From Pseudohalioglobus sediminis (lineage in GTDB: Bacteria; Pseudomonadota; Gammaproteobacteria; Pseudomonadales; Halieaceae), in contig NZ_VTUX01000006.1 in assembly GCF_008370495.1 (NCBI RefSeq), positions 62,001 to 126,000 on the forward strand: DNA of 64,000 nucleotides, written 5' to 3'. Within the stretch, counting starts at the first letter, position 1. Every line of letters starts with the position of its first letter. The position numbers were made by a program, and so were the translations under genes. Shown piece after piece: positions 38,346 to 46,663 of this stretch. The notes beneath the pieces were generated by a model. That model saw only the letters and a program-made list of their open reading frames with translations. It had not been told where the DNA came from and searched no databases.

Positions 38346-39711
38346 GGTGTTGCTCCAGCGCGGCCATCAGCCTGCCGTGAATACCGCCAAACCCGCCATT
38401 GCTCATGATCACCACCTGATCGCCCGATTCCGCCTCCCCGACCACATCTGCAATCAGGCTGTCTATGTCGTTCACTACTTTGGCCGCCGCTTTGCCCTCG
38501 TTCACCAGGTCCTGCAGCGACCAGTCCAGGCCCGCGGGCTGGTACCAGTACACCCGGTCCGCCGCGCTTGTGGATGCCGCCAGCCGGGCCCGGTGTTCAC
38601 CCATGCGCATGGTGTTGGAACGCGGTTCTATCAAGGCCAGCAGCCGCCCGCTGCCACACCTGGCACGCAGGCCCTGCAGCGTGGTTTCGATCGCTGTGGG
38701 GTGGTGCGCGAAATCGTCATACACCGTGATGCCATCTACCGTACCCAGCAGTTCCAGCCTGCGTTTGACACCGCGAAACTGCGCCAGGGCTTCTGCGGCA
38801 GTGGCCGGCGCCACGCCCACGTGGCGCGCCGCAGCGACTGCCGCCAGGGCGTTGGCAACATTGTGCCGGCCACAGTGCTGCCACTCGACACTGGCGGCAG
38901 GTTCCCCCGCCAGGTAGATCTCGAAAGCCGAACCGTCCTGCTGCAGCAGGCGCGCACTGAGGTCGGCTTCAGCCTCAACGGCAATGCCACAGGTGCTACT
39001 CCAGCACCCCTGCGCCAGCGTGTCATCAATCGCGTCGACCGCCACGGGATGCACTACCAGCCCTTCCCCGGGCACGGTGCGCACCAGGTGGTGAAACTGG
39101 CGCTGGATCGCGGCGAGATCGGGAAATATATCCGCGTGGTCATATTCCAGGTTGTTGATGATGAGGGTACGCGGACGGTAATGCACAAACTTGGAGCGCT
39201 TGTCGAAAAACGCGGTATCGTACTCATCGGCCTCAACGACAAAAAAGTCGGTATCCCCGCTGCGCGCAGACAGGCCAAAATCTGCCGGCACGCCGCCAAT
39301 CAGGAACCCGGGCGCCATACCCGCATACTCGAGAATCCAGGCCAGCATGGAACTGGTGGAGGTCTTGCCATGGGTACCGGCCACCGCCAGCACCCACTTG
39401 CCGTGCAGCACATGCTCGGCCAGCCATTGCGGTCCCGAGGTGTAGTCCAGACCGGCATTGAGCAGGTATTCCACCGCCGGATTGCCACGCGTCATGGCGT
39501 TACCCACCACCACACAGTCGGGAGACGGCTGCAGGTGCGCAGGCTCATACCCCTCCATCAGCTCGATGCCGGCGGCTTCAAGCTGGGTACTCATGGGTGG
39601 ATAGACATTGGCATCGGAACCGGTCACCCGGTAGCCGAGCTCTCTGGCAAGCAGGGCAATACCGCCCATAAAGGTACCGCAGACCCCCAGGATATGAATG
39701 TGGCCTTTCAA
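38338..39711 (-). CDS. mpl: Murein peptide ligase Mpl
   Basis: 457 aa. Recycles the tripeptide L-Ala-D-Glu-meso-DAP onto UDP-MurNAc. Mur-ligase ATP site GTHGKTSTSS, DEYDTAFFDKRSKFVHYRPRTL and DDFAHHPTAIETTL are clear. The N-terminal HILGVCGTFMGGIALLARELG is typical Mpl, not MurC. It opens the minus-strand unit with the exporter, YkgJ and LON genes. Confidence 0.96.
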   Translation of the reverse strand: MKGHIHILGVCGTFMGGIALLARELGYRVTGSDANVYPPMSTQLEAAGIELMEGYEPAHLQPSPDCVVVGNAMTRGNPAVEYLLNAGLDYTSGPQWLAEHVLHGKWVLAVAGTHGKTSTSSMLAWILEYAGMAPGFLIGGVPADFGLSARSGDTDFFVVEADEYDTAFFDKRSKFVHYRPRTLIINNLEYDHADIFPDLAAIQRQFHHLVRTVPGEGLVVHPVAVDAIDDTLAQGCWSSTCGIAVEAEADLSARLLQQDGSAFEIYLAGEPAASVEWQHCGRHNVANALAAVAAARHVGVAPATAAEALAQFRGVKRRLELLGTVDGITVYDDFAHHPTAIETTLQGLRARCGSGRLLALIEPRSNTMRMGEHRARLAASTSAADRVYWYQPAGLDWSLQDLVNEGKAAAKVVNDIDSLIADVVGEAESGDQVVIMSNGGFGGIHGRLMAALEQHRG

Positions 39712-39880
39712 AAAGATCTCCTCGAATCAGGCGGCAATGGTATCACGGCAAACTATCGCTAACAGAGTTGATACGGGTCATTCACTCGCCTTAGAACACG
39801 GGGCGTATTTGCCGTATCATTTACCCGAGGGGACGTTGCCGCGTTCTGTAAATCTTCCAATGCAGGGAATCACACCACCA

Positions 39881-41143
39881 ATGCCAAAGAGAAACGCCTT
39901 TTACGCCCAGTCCGGGGGCGTTACCGCCGTCATCAATGCATCTGCCTGTGGCGTTATAGAAACGGCACGCAAGCACAAATCACAGATCGGCAAGGTCTAC
40001 GCCGGCCGCAACGGCATCATCGGCGCCCTGCGCGAGGAACTGATCGACACCAGCAAGGAAAGCCGCTCAGCCATTCACGGTTTACTGACCACGCCCTCGG
40101 GCGCCTTCGGCTCCTGCCGCCACAAGATGAAGAGCATTGAGGAGAATCGCGCCGAGTACGAGAGGCTGATCGACGTGTTCCGGGCACACAACATTGGTTA
40201 TTTTTTCTACAACGGGGGCGGCGATTCCGCAGACACCTGCCTCAAGGTGTCACAGCTCAGTGAGGCCATGAATTACCCCCTGCAGGCTATTCACGTGCCC
40301 AAGACCATCGACAACGACCTGCCGTTCACCGACAACTGCCCGGGCTTTGGCTCGGTTGCCAAATACGTTGCCATCTCCACGCGCGAAGCCGCCATGGATG
40401 TCGCGTCCATGTGCGAGAGCTCCACCAAGGTATTCATTCTCGAGGTAATGGGCCGGCACGCAGGCTGGATCGCCGCGGCCGGCGGCCTGGCCGCACAGGA
40501 ACAAGGTGATGCGCCACACATCATCCTGTTCCCCGAGATCGCTTTCAACCGCGAGAAGTTCCTGGCCAGGGTGAAGCGCACGGTCAAGCAAAATGGATAC
40601 TGCGTGATCGTGGCATCGGAAGGGACCCAGTACAAAGACGGCACTTTCCTCGCTGAGTCCGGCCTCAAGGACGCCTTCGGCCACAGCCAGCTGGGTGGTC
40701 TCGCGCCGACCCTGGCGCAGATGGTGAAGGAAGAACTGGGCTTTAAGTACCACTGGGCCGTGGCCGACTACCTGCAGCGCTCCGCCCGTCATATCGCCTC
40801 ACAGACCGATGTTGACCAGGCCTATGCGCTCGGCGAAGCCGCCGTGGAACTGGCGCTGCAGGGGCACAATTCGGTAATGCCCTGCATCGTGCGCGGCAAG
40901 GGCAAGCGCTATAGCTGGAAAATTGGTGAAGCTCCGCTGGACCAAGTAGCCAACGTCGAGAAGATGATGCCGCGCAATTTCATCACCCGCGACGGCTTCA
41001 ATATCACCGACGCGGCGCGTGACTACCTGGAGCCGCTGATACAGGGGGAGGCCTATCCGCCTTACAAGAAAGGGATGCCGCAGTATGTGAAGTTGAAGAA
41101 TCAACTCGTACCCAAGAAACTCAAGAAGAGCTTCAAGGTATAG
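39881..41143 (+). CDS. Pyrophosphate-dependent 6-phosphofructokinase
   Basis: 420 aa from the ATG at 39881 (MPKRNAFYAQSGGVTAVIN). Phosphorylates fructose 6-phosphate. The phosphoryl-donor site has GGGDSADT and PKTIDND; the Asp and Lys here, where ATP enzymes have GGDGS and PGTIDND, mark the PPi-using type. MGRHAGW binds the sugar phosphate. It is followed by an inorganic pyrophosphatase. A TATCAT hexamer at 39815 is a possible -10. Confidence 0.9.
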   Translation: MPKRNAFYAQSGGVTAVINASACGVIETARKHKSQIGKVYAGRNGIIGALREELIDTSKESRSAIHGLLTTPSGAFGSCRHKMKSIEENRAEYERLIDVFRAHNIGYFFYNGGGDSADTCLKVSQLSEAMNYPLQAIHVPKTIDNDLPFTDNCPGFGSVAKYVAISTREAAMDVASMCESSTKVFILEVMGRHAGWIAAAGGLAAQEQGDAPHIILFPEIAFNREKFLARVKRTVKQNGYCVIVASEGTQYKDGTFLAESGLKDAFGHSQLGGLAPTLAQMVKEELGFKYHWAVADYLQRSARHIASQTDVDQAYALGEAAVELALQGHNSVMPCIVRGKGKRYSWKIGEAPLDQVANVEKMMPRNFITRDGFNITDAARDYLEPLIQGEAYPPYKKGMPQYVKLKNQLVPKKLKKSFKV

Positions 41144-41164
41144 AAGTCTTTCACGATGAGCGGT

Positions 41165-41277
41165 CTGTCGGGGCAGAGCGCTGGCTCCGGGACCGCCAAA
41201 ATGCGGCATCCATGCCAGGCTCGGGCTCGGCCTTCCCTGGCCTCGCACGCCCCGTAGCCAGCGCTCTGCCCCGACAG
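41165..41277. repeat. 22-bp perfect inverted repeat with 69-base loop
   Basis: Bases 41165-41186 and 41256-41277 are exact inverted copies (22 of 22), with GC-rich arms. They sit in the 320-base gap 41144-41462 between the phosphofructokinase and pyrophosphatase genes. The rest of the gap holds no gene I can support. There is no T-run on either side. It could be a mobile palindromic element or an mRNA-stabilising hairpin. Confidence 0.85.
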
Positions 41278-41462
41278 CCCTTGCCGCGCGGTCGACCCAT
41301 ACCTGCCGGGCCAGCTGTAATAACCCGCCGCGCCGGCCGAGGGGCTGAAAACCGAAAACCGGAACCGGCCAGCATTTCGACTTTCGTGGGGAAGATTCTG
41401 CTGATCAATCGCTGTACAATGCGCGCCTCCATAGTGAAGCAACCCCTTTGTGAGGATTAAAA

Positions 41463-42107
41463 ATGTACAGTAATCGCGACTTCAACCGCTGGCGCCGTCA
41501 CCCCTGGCACGGTCTCCATATCAAGGCCGATGGTGCCCCCGAGGATATTTTCCAGGTTTACATCGAGATGACCCCGGACGACGTGGTCAAGTACGAGTTG
41601 GACAAGGCGTCCGGCTTCCTGATGGTAGACCGCCCGCAGCGCACCACTTCCAGCCCGCCGGCCCTGTACGGCTTCCTGCCGCGCACCTACTGCGCAGAAG
41701 AAGTCGCCAAGCTGTGCCCCAAGGCAGAAGAGGCTGACGGTGACCCACTGGACATCTGTGTGTTCTCCGAGCGCCACATCACCCGCGCCGACATCGTGCT
41801 CAACGCCCGTGTTGTAGGCGGCATCCAGATGATTGACGATGGCGAAGCCGACGACAAAATCATCGCTGTACTCGGCGGCGACAATATCTGGGGCGACGTT
41901 CACGACCTCGCGGACCTGCCCAGCATCAAGACCGAACGCCTGCAGCACTACTTCTCAACCTACAAGCTGGTTCCCGGCAAAGAGATCGACATCTGTGTGG
42001 ACCACGTTTATGGGCGCGACGAGGCCCTGCGTGTTATCGCCGCGGCGGAGAAGGACTACTGGAATCACTACGGCCACCTGCACGAGCAGGCCAAGGCCAA
42101 GGAATAA
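41463..42107 (+). CDS. ppa: Inorganic pyrophosphatase (family I)
   Basis: 214 aa. Hydrolyses PPi. The signature DGDPLDICVFSE contains the metal-binding aspartates, and the KYELDKASGFLMVDRP and YGFLPRTYC segments fit family I. Slightly longer than E. coli Ppa at both ends, closer to eukaryotic-like/long bacterial forms. Ribosome site GTGAGGA lies before the ATG. Being next to a PPi-using phosphofructokinase suggests PPi control of glycolytic direction. Confidence 0.92.
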   Translation: MYSNRDFNRWRRHPWHGLHIKADGAPEDIFQVYIEMTPDDVVKYELDKASGFLMVDRPQRTTSSPPALYGFLPRTYCAEEVAKLCPKAEEADGDPLDICVFSERHITRADIVLNARVVGGIQMIDDGEADDKIIAVLGGDNIWGDVHDLADLPSIKTERLQHYFSTYKLVPGKEIDICVDHVYGRDEALRVIAAAEKDYWNHYGHLHEQAKAKE

Positions 42108-42146
42108 CGGTACCTGTCCCGGCGCAGTCGCGCCGGGACTATCCCG

Positions 42147-42851
42147 CTACAGCGTGCCGCGGGGGCACCAGTCCTCCGCCACCCTCACATAACGCTCAAG
42201 TATCTCCTCCAGCTCCGCGCTGACCACATCCCCCAACACCAGGTCATCACCCCAGAGCTCACGCAACGCCTGCGCTCCCAGCCTGCCGTCGCAGTGCAGG
42301 GACAGTGGCGCATAACTCAGGTGCCACGGCTCCGGCGCGACGCCGCCGCGATCCCTGGAATAGGGGCGATAGAAACCGAATGAATCATTCGCGGCCATGC
42401 GCGCATCCAGCCACTGGTGCAGGGCGTGGAACGGGCCGCCTGCGGCATACTCCTGCGGGGACAGCTGCAGGCGGTAGTCTGCCGGCACGGCAGCAGCGTC
42501 AAAGCAATCCAGGTCCGTGCCCCAATGATGCCGCGAGGTGCCCGGCAGCGCGGAAAAGCGCAATATGGCGGCGAGCCTGTCGTGAGGCGACAGTTGCGCC
42601 AGCGCCAGCGGCGCGCCACTGTCGTCATGCACCGGGCGCTCACCGCGGGCCTTGCCGTTGAACAGGTCCAGCTGGCGCGCGTAGGAGCGAAAGGCGCTGG
42701 CGATGGACAGTGCAAAGCCGGCCTCACGTGCTGCCGCCTGCAGGCGCGCAAAGGCCCCAGCAGCATCTGCCTGCAGCCGGTTACCGGCAAACTCTACCAG
42801 GTGGGATTCCTCCTGGCCGGTCAGTTGCTCGAAGGTCAGTTTACTGGTCAT
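42147..42851 (-). CDS. M15-family D,D-carboxypeptidase (VanY/DacB-like)
   Basis: 234 aa from the ATG at 42851. Zinc site SRHHWGTDLDCF (H and D ligands) and EPWHLSY (catalytic E, third ligand H), with SAFRSYARQ before them: VanY-type M15. It trims the terminal D-Ala of muropeptides. No signal peptide is visible, so it may work in the cytoplasm on recycled peptides or be exported otherwise. Its start overlaps the sfsA end by 11 bases. Confidence 0.9.
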   Translation of the reverse strand: MTSKLTFEQLTGQEESHLVEFAGNRLQADAAGAFARLQAAAREAGFALSIASAFRSYARQLDLFNGKARGERPVHDDSGAPLALAQLSPHDRLAAILRFSALPGTSRHHWGTDLDCFDAAAVPADYRLQLSPQEYAAGGPFHALHQWLDARMAANDSFGFYRPYSRDRGGVAPEPWHLSYAPLSLHCDGRLGAQALRELWGDDLVLGDVVSAELEEILERYVRVAEDWCPRGTL

Positions 42852-43557
42852 GGGACGTTCCCGGCGGGTCCACGCTGAATGGGAGTGGCCGTGCCAGCAC
42901 CACACCTGCTGGTGCGACATCCGCGCCCCAGGCCAGCACCTCTACACCCTGTTGCATGGCCTCGACCAGTGCATCGCGGTAGCGCGGGTCAATATCACCG
43001 GCGGCACTGACCCGGGTTATACCACTATGAAAGCCACAGTAAAACATAAGCGCCCGCGTGGTGCCCCCGCACTCGGCTGCCAACTCCTGCAGGTGCTTGC
43101 GGCCGCGCTCGCTCACCGCATCCGGAAACAGTCCCTGCCCCCCTGCCGCGCACAGGGTGACTGATTTCACCTCAACAAAAACACGCCCTGATTCCCCCTC
43201 CAGCAACAGGTCAGCACGACTGTTCTTACCGTACTTCACCTCGGAACGAATCACCGGATAGTCACCGAACCCGGGTATCAGGCCCGCCTCAAAAGCCGCC
43301 CTGACCACCTTGTTGGCGCGCGCGGAGTGGATACAGGCCATGCCCCGGCTGGTCTCCACCAACTCCCAGGTATGCGGGTACTTGCGCGTTTTGGACGCAG
43401 ATAGCGACAGCCATACCCGCGACCCGGGCTCCGCGCAGCCGGTCATGGCACCGGTATTGGGGCAGTGGGCCGTGACCTGGCTGCCGTCGGCCAGCTCCAC
43501 GTCAGCGAGGAACCGCTTGTAGCGCTTGATCAGTCGCCCTTCAATGAGGTCACTCAT
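42841..43557 (-). CDS. sfsA: SfsA DNA-binding/nuclease-fold protein
   Basis: 238 aa. RLIKRYKRFLADVELADGSQVTAHCPNTGAM and VEVKSVTL are SfsA hallmarks; the family has an OB fold and a restriction-nuclease-like core, and its job (early reports: sugar-fermentation stimulation) is uncertain. It overlaps the aminotransferase stop by four bases and the M15 gene by 11. sfsA next to dksA is a widespread arrangement. Confidence 0.95.
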   Translation of the reverse strand: MSDLIEGRLIKRYKRFLADVELADGSQVTAHCPNTGAMTGCAEPGSRVWLSLSASKTRKYPHTWELVETSRGMACIHSARANKVVRAAFEAGLIPGFGDYPVIRSEVKYGKNSRADLLLEGESGRVFVEVKSVTLCAAGGQGLFPDAVSERGRKHLQELAAECGGTTRALMFYCGFHSGITRVSAAGDIDPRYRDALVEAMQQGVEVLAWGADVAPAGVVLARPLPFSVDPPGTSHDQ

Positions 43558-44732
43558 GCCCGCAGCACCCCGGCCAGGCGCTCTACAGCGCGTTCCAGTT
43601 GCTCCATGGACGTCGTATAGGAGAAACGCACGTGCTCGTCAGCACGGTGGTGGCCAAAGTCGATACCCGGGGTGAGGGCCACGCCGTGCTGCTCCAGCAG
43701 GTCCATGCAGAAAGCCTGGCTGTCGCGGGTGAAACGACTGGCGTCGGCGTATGCGTAGAAAGCGCCCTGCGGGTGACAGGGCAGGCCGAAACCCAGTGCT
43801 TCCAGCGCCGGCACCAGGAAGTCGCGGCGCTGGCGAAACAGCTCGCGGCGCTGGTCGAGTATCTCCCGGGTTGCAGGCTCGAAGCCGGCCAGGGCGGCAT
43901 ATTGTGCCGGCGTGGACATCGAGATAAACAGGTTCTGTGCCAGTTTTTCCATCTCGATAACTGCTTCCTCCGGCGCCACCAGCCAGCCCAGGCGCCAGCC
44001 GGTCATACCGAAATACTTGGAAAAACTGTTGATCACAATCGCCTCGCTGTCCACTTCCAGCACCGAGGGCGTAGCCACGTCATATCCCAGCCCATGATAG
44101 ATTTCATCCACCACCAGGTAACCTTGTCTTGCGCTAACCGCGTGGGACAGCGACTGCAACTCATCCCTTCCCAGCACCGTACCCGTGGGGTTGGCCGGTG
44201 AAGCCACCATCACACCGACAGTGTTTTCCCGCCAGTGCTCGGCGACGAGGTCAGCGGTGAGTTGGTAGCGGCTCTCCGGGCCGACCGGCACCAACTGGCC
44301 CTCCCCCTCGACAAGGCGCATGAAGTGACGATTACAGGGATAGCCGGGATCTGTCATCAGCATGCCCCGCCCCGGGTTCAGCAACAGCGCAGACACCAGC
44401 AGCAAGGCACCCGATGCCCCGGGTGTAATCATGATCCGTTGTGGCGCGATGTCGAGTCCGTACTCGCTGGCGTAGTAGCCCGAGAGTGCCTCGCGCAATG
44501 CCGGAATGCCCGCGGCACCGGAGTAACCTGTTTCGCCGCGCCCGAGCGATGCCTGGCCGGCTGCCACGATGGGCGCAGCCGTGGCGAAATCCGGCTCTCC
44601 CGCCGCCAGGTGAATAATATCCCTGCCCGCTGCTGCCAGTGCCTGCGCGCGCTGCAGGACCTCCACCACGTGAAAAGGCTCAATCTCTGCAACGCGTCGG
44701 GCGTAGGGACGTCGCTTCTGGCTACCTGTCAT
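43554..44732 (-). CDS. Class I/II PLP aminotransferase
   Basis: 392 aa from the ATG at 44732. PLP lysine in NSFSKYFGMTGWRLGW; substrate/PLP residues in VASPANPTGTVLGRDEL and the Arg in VRFSYTTS. Similar proteins are annotated as aspartate or alanine aminotransferase-like; the exact substrate is unknown. It heads the minus-strand unit with sfsA and the M15 peptidase and is divergent from dksA. Confidence 0.92.
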   Translation of the reverse strand: MTGSQKRRPYARRVAEIEPFHVVEVLQRAQALAAAGRDIIHLAAGEPDFATAAPIVAAGQASLGRGETGYSGAAGIPALREALSGYYASEYGLDIAPQRIMITPGASGALLLVSALLLNPGRGMLMTDPGYPCNRHFMRLVEGEGQLVPVGPESRYQLTADLVAEHWRENTVGVMVASPANPTGTVLGRDELQSLSHAVSARQGYLVVDEIYHGLGYDVATPSVLEVDSEAIVINSFSKYFGMTGWRLGWLVAPEEAVIEMEKLAQNLFISMSTPAQYAALAGFEPATREILDQRRELFRQRRDFLVPALEALGFGLPCHPQGAFYAYADASRFTRDSQAFCMDLLEQHGVALTPGIDFGHHRADEHVRFSYTTSMEQLERAVERLAGVLRA

Positions 44733-44934
44733 GAATGCGGCACTCGGCTGTCTCTGAGCGCGCATTCTAGCAACTGCCCGCGTTGCCGGAGAAGCAGTGC
44801 GAGAACAAAGGCTAAAACAGTGGCGTAGCGCTGGCGAATCTGGTAGTTTCTCCGCCCTTGGTTTGAGGGGCCCTTGCCCCCGGCCTTAAAACTGTGAGTA
44901 TTGTGTCTATTGTTTTACCGTATGGAAAATAACC

Positions 44935-45387
44935 ATGCCTAGAGCAGCAAAAAAACCAGCCAATAAAGCAGCCAGCGAATTCAAGAACTTCGAGCCCTAC
45001 AAGCCAAAGCGGGGCGAAGAGTACATGAATGAGAAGCAGCGCGAACACTTCAAGTCCATTCTGAAGACCTGGAAATCGGAATTGATGCAGGAAGTGGATC
45101 GTACTGTGACTCATATGAAGGATGAGGCTGCCAACTTCCCCGATCCGGCTGATCGGGCTACACAGGAAGAGGAGTTCAGTCTCGAACTGCGCACCCGCGA
45201 TCGCGAGCGCAAGCTGATCAAGAAGATCGACTCCACCATGGAGCGCATCGAGCAGGACGATTACGGCTTCTGTGACGCCTGTGGCGTCGAGATCGGCATC
45301 AAGCGCCTGGAAGCCAGGCCCACGGCCAACCTGTGCATCGACTGTAAAACCCTCGATGAAATCAAGGAGAAGCAGGAACTCGGCTGA
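44935..45387 (+). CDS. dksA: RNA-polymerase-binding factor DksA
   Basis: 150 aa. Works with ppGpp in the RNA polymerase secondary channel during the stringent response. Coiled coil with the DPADRA tip, followed by the zinc site CDACG...CIDC. N-terminal Lys/Ala tail. The order dksA-gluQ-cbrXAB-pcnB matches Pseudomonas. Confidence 0.97.
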   Translation: MPRAAKKPANKAASEFKNFEPYKPKRGEEYMNEKQREHFKSILKTWKSELMQEVDRTVTHMKDEAANFPDPADRATQEEEFSLELRTRDRERKLIKKIDSTMERIEQDDYGFCDACGVEIGIKRLEARPTANLCIDCKTLDEIKEKQELG

Positions 45388-45527
45388 GCCGAAACAAATG
45401 TCATGGAAGCCGGCACACCTGCGTCGGCTAACTGCCCATGGCCCTGCCCTACCCCTCGCCGCTCCCCTCGCCTGCTTCACCAGACTGAAGAACCACCCCT
45501 TCGCACGCGGCGCTGACTTTCCCAACC

Positions 45528-46424
45528 ATGTCTACTGACGCCAGCTATCGCGGAAGATTTGCCCCCTCTCCCACAGGCCCGTTGCACCTGGGTTCACTGA
45601 TCGCCGCGGTGGCCAGCTATACCGACGCACGCGCCAGAGGCGGGCAGTGGCTGCTGCGCATGGAGGACCTCGACCCGCCTCGCGAAGAGCCCGGGGCGGC
45701 CGATGCAATTCTGGCCAGCCTGCGGGAACACGGGCTGCACTGGGACGAGGAGGTGCTCTGGCAAAGCCAACGCGCAGCAGCGTACGAGGCCGCGCTGGCC
45801 AGCCTGGACACCATGGGGCTACTGTTTCGCTGCGATTGCACCCGCGCCATGCTGGGCCCGGGCGGTGCCTGCGCGGGACGATGCCTGCCCCGGCAGCAGG
45901 AGGTGGGTACACCCTGTGCGATCCGGGTGCGCGTGCCAGCCGAGACCTGTATCGATTTTACAGACCAGATCCAGGGCGCCCGGCATGAACCACTGGGACG
46001 AGACCTGCCGGACTTTGTCCTCAAACGCAAAGACAAGCTCTACGCCTACCAGTTAGCGGTTGTGGTTGACGATGCTGCACAGCGGGTGGATCACGTGGTG
46101 CGCGGTTCGGACCTGCTGGACTCTACCGGCAGGCAGATATACCTGCAGCGCCAGCTGGGGTTGCCGGAGCCCCGTTACAGCCACCTGCCGGTTATCACCA
46201 ATGCGCAGGGGCAGAAATTCAGCAAGCAAAATCATGCCCCGGCACTGCGCGCCGGCCAGGCCACCGACAACCTGCGACGGGCGCTGGCTTTTCTCGGGCA
46301 ACCGACGGCGCCCGCCGGGCTGCGCGACTGCGCGGGGATTCTCGATCACGCCGCCAGGCACTGGTCACCCGCGGCGGTGCCCGCGGTGATGGGTATTCCC
46401 GCCAGCATGCTGGCAAACCCGTAG
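45528..46424 (+). CDS. gluQ: Glutamyl-Q tRNA(Asp) synthetase
   Basis: 298 aa. Attaches glutamate to queuosine in tRNA-Asp. The catalytic core is like GluRS without the anticodon domain: GRFAPSPTGPLHLGSLIAA, and QKFSKQNHAPAL as the KMSKS equivalent. Zinc residues CDC and CAGRC. It follows dksA by 140 bases, the usual partner. Confidence 0.96.
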   Translation: MSTDASYRGRFAPSPTGPLHLGSLIAAVASYTDARARGGQWLLRMEDLDPPREEPGAADAILASLREHGLHWDEEVLWQSQRAAAYEAALASLDTMGLLFRCDCTRAMLGPGGACAGRCLPRQQEVGTPCAIRVRVPAETCIDFTDQIQGARHEPLGRDLPDFVLKRKDKLYAYQLAVVVDDAAQRVDHVVRGSDLLDSTGRQIYLQRQLGLPEPRYSHLPVITNAQGQKFSKQNHAPALRAGQATDNLRRALAFLGQPTAPAGLRDCAGILDHAARHWSPAAVPAVMGIPASMLANP

Positions 46425-46486
46425 ACGCTTTACCCTCCCCAGCCCCTTGCGTAGTATCCTTCCCAACCCCAACGGATCGGCACCTC

Positions 46487-46663
46487 ATGTATATCAGCCG
46501 CACTCTCATGCTCGGCCTCGTCCTGGCCCTGATCGCCTTCCCGGTGCTGACCGACTGGCTGACCAGCGATTTCAGCGCCTGGTACCGACCCTATATTGTA
46601 TGGACACTACTCATACTGTTTACCTGGTGGGGTAATCGCTCGAGGCAAACGGATGAACTTTAG
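46487..46663 (+). CDS. cbrX: CbrX-like small membrane protein
   Basis: 58 codons: begins MYISRTLMLGLVLALIAFP, one or two hydrophobic helices (about 7-20 and 36-48), and ends WWGNRSRQTDEL. In Pseudomonas a small gene (cbrX) sits here and its translation is coupled to cbrA. The same layout appears: the cbrX stop lies 11 bases inside cbrA. The assignment rests on position, overlap and general pattern. Confidence 0.78.
   Translation: MYISRTLMLGLVLALIAFPVLTDWLTSDFSAWYRPYIVWTLLILFTWWGNRSRQTDEL

Noticed and set aside
38230-39762. 510-codon plus-strand open frame
   Set aside because: Antisense to mpl, which has full Mur-ligase motifs; the frame is open only because of high GC.
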